Assembly: GCF_014203425.1 (NCBI RefSeq)
Contig: NZ_JACHJC010000001.1
Location: 5,606,001-5,670,000 of the forward strand
DNA from: Micromonospora echinospora
GTDB taxonomy: Bacteria; Actinomycetota; Actinomycetes; Mycobacteriales; Micromonosporaceae
DNA: 64,000 nt
Direction of reading: 5' to 3'
A program made the translations under genes and the position numbers. Below are positions 47,790 to 59,478 of the stretch, in pieces. The notes below the pieces were generated by a model that saw only the letters and a list, made by a program, of their open reading frames with translations, was not told the origin of the DNA and did no database searches. How positions within the stretch are numbered: position 1 is the first letter of the stretch; each line of letters begins with the position of its first letter.

Positions 47790-48995
47790 TCAGCTGTCCC
47801 GGTCGGTGGGGCGCGCGCCGGCGTCGGCCCGGCCCGCGTTCGTGCGCTCGGCGTCCGCCCGCTCCGGACCGGCGTCGGAGTCGGCGCCGTCGGCGTCCGC
47901 GCGGTCGGCGGCGTCCGCGTCGGCCGTGGTGGCGTCCGCCGCTTCGGCAGTGGTGGCGTCGTCGTCCGGGGATTCGGTCCGCTCGTCGTCGGCCGGGGGC
48001 AGCACGCCGGTCTTGCGGTACGTGTCGAACTGCTCCTCGCTCACCACCCGGTAGCCCTCCGGCACGACCGGCCGGGCGGCGGCCTCCCGGGCGGAGAGGT
48101 CGACCTGGGAGACGTCCCCGGAGGGGGTAGGCGCGAGGGCCGGCTCGCCCACCGGCACGAGGTATTCGCGGGGGCCCCGGACCCGGACGAAGTAGGCCAG
48201 CGCGCCGAGGAAGACGAGCACGGCGGTCCAGACGTTGAGCCGTACGCCGAGGATGAGGTTGGCCTCGTCGGTGCGCATCAGCTCGATCCAGAACCGGCCC
48301 ACCGTGTAGCCCATCACGTAGAGCGCGAACGCCCGGCCGCGGCCGAGCCGCAGCTTGCGGTCGAGGTAGAGCACCAGCGCGGCGACGCCGACGTTCCAGA
48401 GCGCCTCGTAGAGGAACGCCGGGTGGTAGAGCCCGGGCTGGAGCACCGGATTGCCGGCGTCGTCGCGCAGCGCGTGGCCCGGGTTGTCCGGGTCCATCAC
48501 GTGCACCTCAAGACCCCAGGGCAGTGTGGTCCGCCCGCCGTACAGCTCGTTGTTGAACCAGTTGCCCAGCCGGCCGACGGCCTGTGCCAGCGGCAGCCCC
48601 GGCGCCAGCGCGTCGGCGATCACCGTGAACGGGATGCCGAGCTGCCGGGCGGCGAGCCACGCGCCGACCGCGCCACCGGCCACCGCGCCCCAGATGCCGA
48701 GCCCGCCCTCCCAGATGTAGAGCGCCTTGATCGGCTCACCGCCGGCGCCGAAGTATTTCTCCGGCGACGTGATCACGTGGTAGATCCGCGCGCCGATGAT
48801 GCCCGCCGGCACCGCCCAGACGGCGATGTCGAGCACCGCGCCCGGAGCGACGCCGCGGCGGCGCAGCCGGTACTCGGTGACCACGCAGGCCACCACGATG
48901 CCGAGGATGATGCAGAGCGCGTACGCCCGGATCGGAACCGGACCGAGCTGCCAGACGGCAGTGCTGGGGCTGGGCATGGCCGCCAGTGGGGTCAT
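47790..48995 (-). CDS. lgt: Prolipoprotein diacylglyceryl transferase Lgt with long acidic tail
   Basis: Lgt attaches diacylglycerol to the lipobox Cys of prolipoproteins such as LivJ. The membrane core (residues 1-275) has the catalytic His in ARIYHVITSPEKYFG and the Lgt signature GRLGNWFNNELYGG with the essential Arg. About 120 extra residues follow, ending in a repetitive Ala/Asp/Glu-rich stretch (ATTAEAADATTADADAADRA), presumably disordered and cytoplasmic. Two ATGs and one GTG compete as starts; I use ATG 48995. It lies downstream of the trp genes, as is common in actinobacteria, but a Nudix-like gene on the other strand intervenes. Confidence 0.92.
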   Translation of the reverse strand: MTPLAAMPSPSTAVWQLGPVPIRAYALCIILGIVVACVVTEYRLRRRGVAPGAVLDIAVWAVPAGIIGARIYHVITSPEKYFGAGGEPIKALYIWEGGLGIWGAVAGGAVGAWLAARQLGIPFTVIADALAPGLPLAQAVGRLGNWFNNELYGGRTTLPWGLEVHVMDPDNPGHALRDDAGNPVLQPGLYHPAFLYEALWNVGVAALVLYLDRKLRLGRGRAFALYVMGYTVGRFWIELMRTDEANLILGVRLNVWTAVLVFLGALAYFVRVRGPREYLVPVGEPALAPTPSGDVSQVDLSAREAAARPVVPEGYRVVSEEQFDTYRKTGVLPPADDERTESPDDDATTAEAADATTADADAADRADADGADSDAGPERADAERTNAGRADAGARPTDRDS

Positions 48996-49112
48996 CGGGG
49001 CGAGGGTCACGGGTGCACACGGTACCTGTGCGGACTGTGTGTGCGGCACCCCGGTCGGCCTGCCGCGCGGGTCGGATGACTTCTGGTTTGCGCGGTCGTA
49101 GGCTCTTTGTCC

Positions 49113-49646
49113 ATGAGCCCGCTCACATGGGCGGTCGCCGCGGTCGTCATCGACGGGTCGGGCCGGCTGCTGCTCTGCCGCCGCTCCGACGGGGCGCGTC
49201 GCTGGGCGCTGCCGGGCGGGCGGCTGCGCCACGACGAGAGCCCGGCGGACGCCGTCGTCCGGGCGGTCCGCGCGGAGTCCGGCTGGGCGGTCGAACCGGT
49301 CGACCTGGTCGGCCTCTACCGGGTGAGCGGCCCGCGGGCGCCCGCGCCACCGGCCGGGCGGTGCGGCGCGCGCCCCGACGTGCTGGTGCACGTGTTCCGC
49401 GCCGGGCCGGCCGGCGTCGAGCCGCTGAGCGAGGCGGCGGCCGGGTGCCTGCCGCGGTGGTGGCCGCCGCAGGAGCTGCCCGACGTGCTGACCCCCGCAA
49501 CGAGCGCGGCGATCGCGGACGCGCTCGCCGGCCGCTCCGGCGTGCTGCGCCACACCGGCGCCGGTGACGCGCTCACGCCGTCCGGTGACGGGCAGCCCGC
49601 CCCGCCCGGCCAGCGCGCGTCCGAGCAGGCCGACAGCAAGCGCTGA
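49113..49646 (+). CDS. Nudix-fold protein with degenerate Nudix box
   Basis: The 177-residue protein has the Nudix fold pattern, with WALPGGRLRHDESPADAVVRAV and RAESGW. In the Nudix box GX5EX7REUXEEXGU the RE pair reads RA and the EE pair reads AE, so two of the metal-binding glutamates are missing. Hydrolase activity is therefore doubtful; some such proteins are regulators or binders. The ATG at 49113 begins MSPLTWAVAAVVID. It is transcribed opposite to trpA and lgt between them. Confidence 0.78.
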   Translation: MSPLTWAVAAVVIDGSGRLLLCRRSDGARRWALPGGRLRHDESPADAVVRAVRAESGWAVEPVDLVGLYRVSGPRAPAPPAGRCGARPDVLVHVFRAGPAGVEPLSEAAAGCLPRWWPPQELPDVLTPATSAAIADALAGRSGVLRHTGAGDALTPSGDGQPAPPGQRASEQADSKR

Positions 49647-49663
49647 CCGCCCTTCCCGCCGCG

Positions 49664-49744
49664 CGTGATCGACACCAGGTCGGCGGAGTGGCGGTGTCCC
49701 GGCGTGTTCGACCACGCCAGTTCGGCGACCTGGAGTCGATCACG
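49664..49744. repeat. 81-bp long palindrome, probable dispersed repeat
   Basis: The outer arms CGTGATCGACACCAGGTCG and CGACCTGGAGTCGATCACG are nearly perfect inverses, and the inner bases continue the pairing (GCGGAGTGGCG region with CGCCAGTTCGGC) around a short centre. It lies between the convergent Nudix-like gene and trpA. The design recalls REP-like palindromes repeated across actinomycete genomes; it could also end both transcripts. Confidence 0.65.
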
Positions 49745-49782
49745 CAGGCGGGCGGCCAGGGCTGGACACGCAACCGCAGCGG

Positions 49783-50586
49783 TCAGCGGGCCGGGTTGCG
49801 GACGCCCTCGGCCAGTTCGGCGCTGAGCTTGCGCAGGGCGGTCAGGCCGGTGGCCTGGTCCGGGGCGTCCAGCACGCAGCGGACCAGCGCGCTGCCCACG
49901 ATCACCGCGTCGGCGTACCCGGCGACGGTGGCGGCCTGCGCGCCGGTGCCCACGCCCAACCCGACGCCGACCGGGATGTCGGTGACCTCGCGCAGCCGGG
50001 AGACCAGCACCGGGGCGGCCTCGGAGGTCTGCGCCCGGGCGCCTGTGACACCCATGATCGCGGTGGCGTAGACGAAGCCACGGCAGTGCTCGGCGGTCAT
50101 CCGCAGCCGCGCGTCGGTCGAGGACGGGGAGACCAGGAACGTCCGGTCCAGGCCGTGCGCGTCCGAGGCGGCCAGCCACTCGGCGGCCTCGTCGGGGATC
50201 AGGTCCGGCGTGACCAGGCCGGTGCCACCGGCGGCGGCCATGTCGCGGGCGAACGCGTCGACGCCGTACTGCTCGATCGGGTTCCAGTAGGTCATGGTGA
50301 CGACGCTGGCCCCGGTCGCGGCGACCGCCTCGACGGCGCGCAGCGTGTCCGCGACGCGGACGCCACCGGCGAGCGCGATGTCGCTCGCCTTCTGGATGAC
50401 CGGGCCGTCCATCACCGGGTCGGAGTACGGGATCTCCACCTCGATGACGTCCACGCCCGCCTCGACCATGGCCTTCATGGCGGCGATGCTGCCCTCGACG
50501 GTCGGGAAGCCCGCCGGCATGCAGCCGACCAGCACGGCCCGTCCGTCCGCGCGCGCCTTGTCGAAGGCGACCCCGATGCGGCTCAC
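49783..50586 (-). CDS. trpA: Tryptophan synthase alpha subunit
   Basis: TrpA cleaves indole-3-glycerol phosphate to indole and glyceraldehyde 3-phosphate and channels indole to TrpB. The 267-residue TIM barrel shows the signature VEIPYSDPVMDGPVIQ with the catalytic Asp, and the phosphate loop VGLGVGTGAQAATV. A catalytic Glu is in the preceding VIEVE. The GTG at 50586 is 4 bases after the trpB stop, with an AAGGAG site inside the end of trpB. Confidence 0.97.
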   Translation of the reverse strand: MSRIGVAFDKARADGRAVLVGCMPAGFPTVEGSIAAMKAMVEAGVDVIEVEIPYSDPVMDGPVIQKASDIALAGGVRVADTLRAVEAVAATGASVVTMTYWNPIEQYGVDAFARDMAAAGGTGLVTPDLIPDEAAEWLAASDAHGLDRTFLVSPSSTDARLRMTAEHCRGFVYATAIMGVTGARAQTSEAAPVLVSRLREVTDIPVGVGLGVGTGAQAATVAGYADAVIVGSALVRCVLDAPDQATGLTALRKLSAELAEGVRNPAR

Positions 50587-50590
50587 GCTG

Positions 50591-51817
<1,227 letters not shown>

Positions 51818-51852
51818 CGCGGGCGTCCTCTCGGGTCGGGTGGCCCGGCGGC

Positions 51853-52716
51853 TCAGCGCACCGGGCGGGGCGTGGCCGGGTGGTTGCCGGCGTTGACCAG
51901 CTCGGCGACCGCTTCGCGCGGGCTCTTCTGGGTGACCAGGCCCTCGCCCACCAGGACGGCGTCGGCACCGGCCGAGGCGTACCGGATCAGGTCGTGCGGG
52001 CCACGCACGCCGGACTCGGCGATCTTGACGACGCTGCTCGGCAGGCCGGGCGCGATCCGCTCGAACACCGAGCGGTCGACCTCCAGCGTACGCAGGTCAC
52101 GGGCGTTGACGCCGATGACCTGGGCACCGGCCTCCAGGGCGCGGTCCGCCTCCTCCTCGGTGTGCACCTCGACGAGCGCCGTCATGCCCAGCGACTCGAT
52201 CCGCTCCAGCAGCCCGACCAGCACGTTCTGCTCCAGCGCGGCGACGATCAGCAGCACCAGGTCGGCGCCGTGCGCGCGGGCCTCGTGCACCTGGTAGCTG
52301 GAGACGACGAAGTCCTTGCGCAGCACCGGCACGTTCACCGCGGCCCGCACCGCCGCCAGGTCGTCGAGCGACCCGCCGAACCAGCGGCCCTCGGTGAGCA
52401 CGCTGATCGCCCGCGCTCCCCCGGCCGCGTAGTCACCGGCCAGGTCCGCCGGGTCGGCGATCTCGGCCAGCCGCCCCTTGGACGGCGACGAGCGCTTCAC
52501 CTCGGCGATCACGGCCACGCCAGGGCGGCGCAGGGCCGCGTACGCGTCCAGCGGTGGCGGCGCGGCGGCGGCCAGTTCACGGATCCGCTCCAGCGGAACC
52601 TGCTCCTGGCGCCGGGCCACGTCCTCGCGTACGCCGGCCAGGATCTCGTCGAGCACCCCTGCGGACGGCGCCGCTCCGGCGTCGTCCCCCTCCGCGTGCG
52701 CATGCTCAGCAGTCAC
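51853..52716 (-). CDS. trpC: Indole-3-glycerol phosphate synthase
   Basis: TrpC closes the indole ring from carboxyphenylaminodeoxyribulose phosphate. The 287-residue TIM barrel shows the signature [13 protein letters not shown] with the catalytic Lys, [28 protein letters not shown] and [12 protein letters not shown]. The GTG at 52716 has a GGGGAG site 7 bases upstream; a longer frame up to 52743 lacks one. About 15 residues of a variable N-terminal extension precede the conserved start. Confidence 0.95.
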   Translation of the reverse strand: MTAEHAHAEGDDAGAAPSAGVLDEILAGVREDVARRQEQVPLERIRELAAAAPPPLDAYAALRRPGVAVIAEVKRSSPSKGRLAEIADPADLAGDYAAGGARAISVLTEGRWFGGSLDDLAAVRAAVNVPVLRKDFVVSSYQVHEARAHGADLVLLIVAALEQNVLVGLLERIESLGMTALVEVHTEEEADRALEAGAQVIGVNARDLRTLEVDRSVFERIAPGLPSSVVKIAESGVRGPHDLIRYASAGADAVLVGEGLVTQKSPREAVAELVNAGNHPATPRPVR

Positions 52717-53099
52717 CAACGGACTCCCCTCTCCGGGCGTCATGGGCCGATGCTAGGGGGCGCCACCTGGCGACAAGTGCCCGGGGGTATGGCGCACCTC
52801 ACGACATGGGCTGTGGCATGATGGCCGACTTCCGGTGAACGCCATGTCACGCAGCGCCACGCTGGCATCGACCGTCACCCATCCCTATCTCACCACGATC
52901 GGTCCCGGGCCCGCAGCACGGGTTCCGGCGACGGCTGTGACCAAGCTCAAGGACCTCCGGCCCTGCCCAGGTCGGACCCGCTGCAGGACCGTTGACCTGT
53001 GCTTCATGAGGGCGAAACGTGAGCCCGGCAGCATCGTCCTCAGGCAGACTCGACACCGGCGGCTGCCGACCGCCGACAACCATCTCGTGCGGGGTGACC
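52717..53099. other. Gap in the trp cluster: trpC promoter region, no leader peptide found
   Basis: No gene is supported in these 383 bases. On the minus strand, TTGTCG followed after 15 bases by TAGCAT (about 52754-52780) is a weak candidate trpC promoter. I looked for a Trp-codon leader peptide and attenuator and found no run of TGG codons. In related gene clusters a small gene often occupies this spot. Confidence 0.45.
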
Positions 53100-53375
53100 A
53101 TGAGCGTCAACGGGCCGAACCAGACCATCGGCTTGACCACCATCTCCCGGACCGTCGCCTCCCTCGCCTTCGGCGTGGTGCACACGCTGGAGCGCGCGGT
53201 GGCCGGTGACGGCCGGACGCGTACCGCCCAGGGCAACGCCTGGGAGGCCGTCTGCGCGGACCGGGCCCGTGCCGCCCAGCGCCGCGAGCTGGAGCGGCTG
53301 GTGACCGAACTGACCGCCGCACGGGCCGCGGCCCGACGGCGGCGCGACGCGCGCGAGGCGCAGCCGGTCAGCTGA
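53100..53375 (+). CDS. Small protein of unknown function, opposite to the trp genes
   Basis: The 91-residue frame starts ATGAGCGTCAACGG at 53100 and gives a mixed N-terminal half (ISRTVASLAFGVVHTLERAV) and a basic, helical C-terminal half rich in Arg and Ala. No domain is recognised. A weak GGGGTGA element precedes the start. The gene runs against the trp cluster and its end overlaps the end of the membrane-protein gene by 8 bases. Its reality rests on codon bias only. Confidence 0.45.
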   Translation: MSVNGPNQTIGLTTISRTVASLAFGVVHTLERAVAGDGRTRTAQGNAWEAVCADRARAAQRRELERLVTELTAARAAARRRRDAREAQPVS

Positions 53376-53921
53376 CCGTCGGGTCCTCGCCCCGGTCCAG
53401 CGCGTCCCACGCGTCCCGGGTGCCCCGCTCTACCGCCGGCCGGCCGGGCTCGGCCGCCGGCGCGGCCCGTCGCTCGTAGCGCGCGCCCATCGCCGGCCAG
53501 TCGTCGCCGCGCAACGCGGTGAACGCGCCGCCGGCCGCGAGGGCCAGGCCACCGGCCAGCACCAGCGCGGGCCACTGCCGGCTCACCCCGGCCTCGGTGA
53601 GGCCGATCCCGCCGCCGACCGCCACGGCCAGGCCGACCGCGCCCAGCAGCAGGCCCAGCAGCCGGCGCAGGCGGCCCCGGGTGGCGAGCACCGCGCCGCC
53701 GCCGGCCAGCCCCACGTAGGTCAGCGCCAGCACCCACGGCAGCAGGTCCGCGCCGGTGCGGTCGGCCCGGCCGGGCGGCAGCGAGCCGCGGGCGGTCACC
53801 TCCGCCGACCAGGTCCGGGTCACCGCCCAGCAGGCCAGACCCGCGCCGGCCAGGCAGAGCAGCACCGCGTACGCGAGTTCGCGCCGGCCGCGGGCCGCCG
53901 GCGCGGTGGAGCCGGGCGCGC

Positions 53922-53925
<4 letters not shown>
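53368..53925 (-). CDS. Trp-operon-associated membrane protein (TIGR02234-like)
   Basis: The 185-residue protein has four hydrophobic helices (starting [20 protein letters not shown], then [20 protein letters not shown]) with a conserved Trp-containing loop [13 protein letters not shown] after helix 1. It ends in a charged tail. Proteins of this pattern sit after trpE in many actinobacteria and are named only for that context; no activity is known. The GTG at 53925 overlaps the trpE stop (GTGA), so it is translated with trpE. Confidence 0.85.
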
Positions 53926-55471
<1,546 letters not shown>

Positions 55472-55475
<4 letters not shown>

Positions 55476-56806
55476 GGGGTCACCTCCGGGGAGCTGACCG
55501 GCAGGTCGGTGAAGAAGCACGTGCGCTGCCCGGTGTGACAGGCCGCGCCGACCTGCTCCACGCTGACCAGCAGCGCGTCGCCGTCGCAGTCCAGCGCCAC
55601 CGAGCGCACGTACTGGTGGTTGCCGGAGGTGGCGCCCTTGACCCAGTACTCGCCGCGGCTGCGCGACCAGTAGGTGGCCCGGCCGGTGGTGAGCGTGCGG
55701 TGCAGCGCCTCGTCGTCCATCCAGGCGACCATCAGCACCTCGCCCGAGTCGTGGGCGCGGACCACGGCGGCGACCAGGCCGTCCGGGGTGCGGCGGAGCC
55801 TGGCCGCGATGGCCGGGTCGAGCCGGGACGGGCGGACCGGGCCGGGAGCGGGGGCGCCGTTCAGCGGCGCGTCAGGGGCGGGCACGGTTGACCATTCTCC
55901 CGCACGCGGCCCCGGCACCGCCGACGTGTCCCGGGAGGCGGGCGTCACCGTCTCCAACGCCCGGCCCAACTGCCGCAGGTAGCGGTCCACCCGGCCGTCG
56001 GTGAGCGCCTCGGCCAGGTCGGTCCCGGCGACCCGGGCGATCTCCGCCGCGTACGGGCGCACCAGGGGGAGGATGCCGGTGACCAGCCGTCCGGCGGCGG
56101 CGGCGACCTCGGCCGGGTCGCCGTGGCGCAGCCCGAGGCAGAGCAGCATGTCGTCGCGGTAGCCGGGCGGGGCGACCGGGAGGTCCAGCGCGGCGGTCAG
56201 GGCCGCCCGGCGGGACACCACACGCACCGACGGGTTGGCCGGCCGCAGCACCGAGGGGCAGAGCCGGGCGAGGTCGGCCGCGGCGAGCCGGACCCCGACC
56301 GGGTCACCGGCCCAGCGGTTGGCGGCGACCTTGCCCAGCGTGGCGATCAACTCCTCCAGGCGCGGCTCGTCGGCGGGTTGGCAGAGCACGGGCAGGTCGA
56401 TCCGGCGCCGCCATTCCGGCACCGCCCAGAGCAGCCGGGCCGGCGCGGTCACCGGCAGCCCGAACGCCCAGTCGGCGGGCTGGCCGAGCCTGCGCACCCA
56501 GGACCGGACGTCGCGGGCGGCCACCGAGACGTGCACGAGGCGACCGCCGAAATCGGTCAGGTACGCCCGCCGGGCGGCGTAGTGGCCGCCGCGCCGGGCA
56601 GCGGCGCGGGTTCCCGCGCCAGTGGCGGCGCGCCCTTCGTCGGCGACCACGAGCACGTCCACGTCGACGTCGCTGTGCTCGGTGGCGGCCCGCCGGGCGT
56701 GGCTGCCCCGCAGCATGATCCCGACGACCGGACGGTCGGCGGTCTGCCGCAGGCGGGCGGCCCAGTGGTCGAGGAATCCGGTGTCGGGCAACTGCGCTGG
56801 ACCCAC
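55472..56806 (-). CDS. hisI: Nucleotidyltransferase-like domain in frame with HisI (phosphoribosyl-AMP cyclohydrolase)
   Basis: One uninterrupted 444-codon frame has two parts. Residues 1-290 look like a pol-beta-type nucleotidyltransferase with helical follow-on: [11 protein letters not shown] (34-39) then [12 protein letters not shown] with Asp46, 48 and 50. Residues 308-444 are a complete HisI, which opens the adenine ring of phosphoribosyl-AMP in histidine synthesis: [35 protein letters not shown] and [10 protein letters not shown] with the metal-binding Asp and Cys residues. HisI normally stands alone at about 120 residues. The protein may be a true fusion, or HisI may start at an internal GTG (55885). 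The stop overlaps trpE by 4 bases. Confidence 0.85.
55885..55897 (-). promoter_or_regulatory. Internal GTG and ribosome site for a stand-alone HisI
   Basis: In the fused frame a GTG at 55885 opens a 137-residue protein starting [10 protein letters not shown], the usual size of HisI. A GGGAG element lies 11 bases upstream, a little far but usable. Both forms could be made. Confidence 0.5.
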
Positions 56807-56867
56807 GGCGTCATGGTGCCGAGATCCGATCTTCCGGTGCCGGACTCCCTGTCCGCCACCGAGGCGT

Positions 56868-57257
56868 TCAGCCGGACTCCTCCTCTGCCCGCCGGTACGC
56901 GTCGATCTTGTACTCGAGGACCTTCAGGTCCTCCTCCAGCTCGGTCATCCGGGCCAGCACCCGGGCCCGGTGCGCCTCGAACAGCGCTCGGCGCGCGCCG
57001 AGCGTGCTGTCGCCGTGCCGGGCCAGCTCGGCGTAGCGGCGCATGTCGCGCACCGGCATCCCGGTGCGCCGCAGCCGGGTGAGCAGGAACAGCCAGTTGA
57101 CGTCGGACTCGGTGTAGCGCCGGCGGCCCGAGGAGTCCCGTCCGACGCGGCCCACCAGGCCCTCCTGCTCGTACCAGCGCAGCGTGTAGGTGGTCAGGCC
57201 GACCCGTTCCGCCGCCTCACCCACGGTGAGGCTCATCTCCCGCGTGCTGATGTCCAC
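56868..57257 (-). CDS. MerR family transcriptional regulator
   Basis: The 129-residue regulator has the MerR winged helix ([20 protein letters not shown], then EQEGLVGR and [14 protein letters not shown]) and a C-terminal dimerisation coiled coil ([18 protein letters not shown]). No effector-binding cysteines are present, so a hydrophobic-drug sensor is more likely than a metal sensor. The GTG at 57257 or the ATG at 57236 may be the start. It is divergent from a drug-efflux ABC cassette and carries a MerR-type dyad in its own promoter. Confidence 0.9.
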   Translation of the reverse strand: MDISTREMSLTVGEAAERVGLTTYTLRWYEQEGLVGRVGRDSSGRRRYTESDVNWLFLLTRLRRTGMPVRDMRRYAELARHGDSTLGARRALFEAHRARVLARMTELEEDLKVLEYKIDAYRRAEEESG

Positions 57258-57274
57258 GCCCTCCAGGTTTCCAG

Positions 57275-57296
57275 TTCGAGCGCACTCGAAGTCAAG
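57275..57296 (-). promoter_or_regulatory. MerR-type promoter with dyad TTCGAG-TGCG-CTCGAA
   Basis: On the minus strand CTTGACT is followed at once by the perfect 16-bp dyad TTCGAGTGCGCTCGAA (57275-57290). A dyad placed right after the -35 element inside the spacer is the hallmark of MerR-controlled promoters. It precedes the merR gene, so autoregulation is likely. Confidence 0.65.
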
Positions 57297-57367
57297 TCCC
57301 TCATTGCCTTGCCGGCAGAATTCATCTAGCGTTGAGTTCAACGAGTGATGAATTGACGGAGGCGAGC

Positions 57368-58090
57368 ATGGACGACGCGGTGTCGGTCCGCGAGCTGGTG
57401 GTCGACCGGGGCGGGCGGCGGGTGCTGCACGGCATCACCTGCGGGGTCCCCCGGGGCGCCGTGACCGGGCTGCTCGGGCCCAGCGGCAGCGGCAAGACCA
57501 CGCTGATGCGCGCGGTGGTCGGCGTACAGACGGTCGGCTCCGGCGCGGTCGACGTGCTCGGCCGCCCGGCCGGCTCGGCCGACCTGCGCCGCCGGGTGGG
57601 CTACCTGACCCAGGCGCCGAGCGTCTACGCCGACCTGACCGTGCGGGAGAACGCCCGCTACTTCGCGGCGATCCAGGGCCGGGGCCGTGCCGAGGCCGAC
57701 CGCGCGGTCACCGACGTCGGCCTGGGCAAGGCGGCCGACCAGCTCGTCGGCACGCTCTCCGGCGGCCAGCGCAGCCGCGCCTCGCTCGCCTGCGCCCTGG
57801 TCGGCGAGCCGGAGCTGGTGGTGCTGGACGAACCCACTGTCGGCCAGGACCCGGTGCTGCGCGCCGACCTGTGGGCCCGGTTCCACGCCATGGCCGCGAA
57901 CGGCACCACGCTGCTGGTCTCCAGCCACGTGATGGACGAGGCCGCCCGCTGCGACCGGCTGCTGCTGATCCGCGAGGGCCGGCTGGTCGCCGACGACACC
58001 CCGGCCGCGGTCCGCGCCGCCACCGGGACCGACGACCTGGAAGAGGCGTTCCTGCGCCTGATCCGCGAGGCCGAGGGAGAGGCGCGATGA
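57368..58090 (+). CDS. ABC-2 type exporter ATPase
   Basis: The 240-residue ATPase has Walker A GPSGSGKT near residue 35, Q-loop YLTQAPSVYADLTV, signature LSGGQRSR and Walker B LVVLDEPTVGQDP, with the switch His in LVSSHVMDEAARCD. It is close to the drug-resistance and NodI/DrrA-type ATPases. The ATG at 57368 has a GGAGG site 5 bases upstream. The stop overlaps the permease start (ATGA). Confidence 0.94.
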   Translation: MDDAVSVRELVVDRGGRRVLHGITCGVPRGAVTGLLGPSGSGKTTLMRAVVGVQTVGSGAVDVLGRPAGSADLRRRVGYLTQAPSVYADLTVRENARYFAAIQGRGRAEADRAVTDVGLGKAADQLVGTLSGGQRSRASLACALVGEPELVVLDEPTVGQDPVLRADLWARFHAMAANGTTLLVSSHVMDEAARCDRLLLIREGRLVADDTPAAVRAATGTDDLEEAFLRLIREAEGEAR

Positions 58091-58842
58091 ACGGACGAAT
58101 CCTGGCCGCCACCACCGGGCGCATCCTGCGCCAGCTCCGGCACGACCGGCGGACCGTGGCGCTGCTCGTCGTGGTGCCGTCGGTGCTGCTCACGCTCGTC
58201 TACTTCATGTACGTCGACCAGCCCGCCCCGCCCGGCGCTCCCAGCACGTTCGACCGGGTTGCCCTGATCATGCTCGGCTTCTTCCCGTTCATCATCATGT
58301 TCCTCGTGACCAGCATCGCCATGCTCCGCGAGCGCACCACGGGCACGCTGGAGCGCCTGCTCACCACGCCGCTGGGCAAGCTCGACCTGCTCTTCGGGTA
58401 CGGCATCGCGTTCGGCCTGGCCGGGGTGCTCCAGTCCACTGTCGCCTCGGTCGTCGCGTACCGGGTGTTCGGGCTGGAGACCGCCGGCAGCGCGTGGCTG
58501 GTCGTGCTGATCGCCGGGGTGAACGCGGTGCTGGCCGTGGCGCTCGGGCTGTTCTGCTCGGCGTTCGCCCGCACCGAGTTCCAGGCGGTCCAGTTCATGC
58601 CGGTGGTGGTGGCCCCGCAACTGCTGCTCTGCGGCCTGTTCGTGCCGCGCGACGAGATGGCCGGCTGGCTCCAGGCGATCAGCGACGCGCTGCCGCTGTC
58701 GTACGCGGTCGAGGCGCTGCAGGAGGTCGGCGCGCACGCCGAGCCCACCGGGACGATGTGGCGGGACGTGGCGATCGTGGCCGGGGCGGCGGTGGCGGCG
58801 CTGGTGCTGGCTGCCGCGACGCTGCGCCGGCGCAGCGGGTGA
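58087..58842 (+). CDS. ABC-2 type exporter permease
   Basis: The 251-residue membrane protein has six hydrophobic helices and the ABC-2 signature region (RERTTGTLERLLTTPLGKLD near residue 82, where the cytoplasmic loop meets the ATPase). It forms a dimer with the preceding ATPase to export a drug or lipid. Its start and stop overlap the neighbouring genes (ATGA and GTGA), so all three are translated together. Confidence 0.93.
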   Translation: MNGRILAATTGRILRQLRHDRRTVALLVVVPSVLLTLVYFMYVDQPAPPGAPSTFDRVALIMLGFFPFIIMFLVTSIAMLRERTTGTLERLLTTPLGKLDLLFGYGIAFGLAGVLQSTVASVVAYRVFGLETAGSAWLVVLIAGVNAVLAVALGLFCSAFARTEFQAVQFMPVVVAPQLLLCGLFVPRDEMAGWLQAISDALPLSYAVEALQEVGAHAEPTGTMWRDVAIVAGAAVAALVLAAATLRRRSG

Positions 58843-59435
58843 ACGCGCGGCGCACCGGGCGGCGGCCCGGCACTCCGGACACCCGGGAAACCATCCTCGC
58901 CGCCGCGCGGGAGGCGTTCGCCGAGCGGGGCTTCGACGCCGCGTCGATCCGGGCCATCGCCGCCGCGGCCGGCGTGGACCCGGCGCTCGTGCACCACTAC
59001 TTCGGCGGCAAGGAGGAGCTGTTCCGGGCCGCGACGGCGTTCCCGGCCGACCCGGGACGGCTGCTGCCGGCGGTGCTCACCGGCGGCCCGGACAGGGTCG
59101 GCGAGCGGATGGTCCGGGTGTTCCTGGAGGTCTGGGACTCCCCCGCCGGGAGCGCCGCGGTCGCGCTGCTGCGCTCGGCGGTCAGCAACGACTGGAGCGC
59201 CCGCCTGCTGCGCGAGTTCCTGGTCACGCAGGTGCTGCGCCGGGTGCTCGACCATCTCGACGTCGACCCGGCGCAGCGCGCGCTACGCGGCGGGCTGGTC
59301 GCCACCCAGCTCGCCGGGCTGGCCATGATGCGGTACGTGCTCCGCCTCGACGCGGTCGCCACCGCCGAGCCGGCGACGCTGGTGGCCGCCATCGGACCGA
59401 CGGTTCAGCGGTACCTCACCGGCGACATCGCCTGA
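58839..59435 (+). CDS. TetR family regulator coupled to the ABC exporter
   Basis: The 198-residue repressor starts with the TetR helix-turn-helix (TILAAAREAFAERGFDAAS, then AGVDPALVHHYFGGKEELF) and ends in a TetR_C-like helical domain (LVATQLAGLAMMRYVLRLD). It is the last gene of the exporter operon, with its GTG overlapping the permease stop. A cassette with a divergent MerR and an internal TetR gives two layers of control; the effectors are unknown. Confidence 0.93.
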   Translation: MNARRTGRRPGTPDTRETILAAAREAFAERGFDAASIRAIAAAAGVDPALVHHYFGGKEELFRAATAFPADPGRLLPAVLTGGPDRVGERMVRVFLEVWDSPAGSAAVALLRSAVSNDWSARLLREFLVTQVLRRVLDHLDVDPAQRALRGGLVATQLAGLAMMRYVLRLDAVATAEPATLVAAIGPTVQRYLTGDIA

Positions 59436-59478
59436 GCCGCCGCCGCCCCCCGCGGCGTCGACGGCGGTCCGGCCCGCC

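Noticed and set aside
52744..53099. A trp attenuator with leader peptide.
   Set aside because: No short frame with consecutive Trp codons and no paired terminator/antiterminator hairpins were found upstream of trpC.
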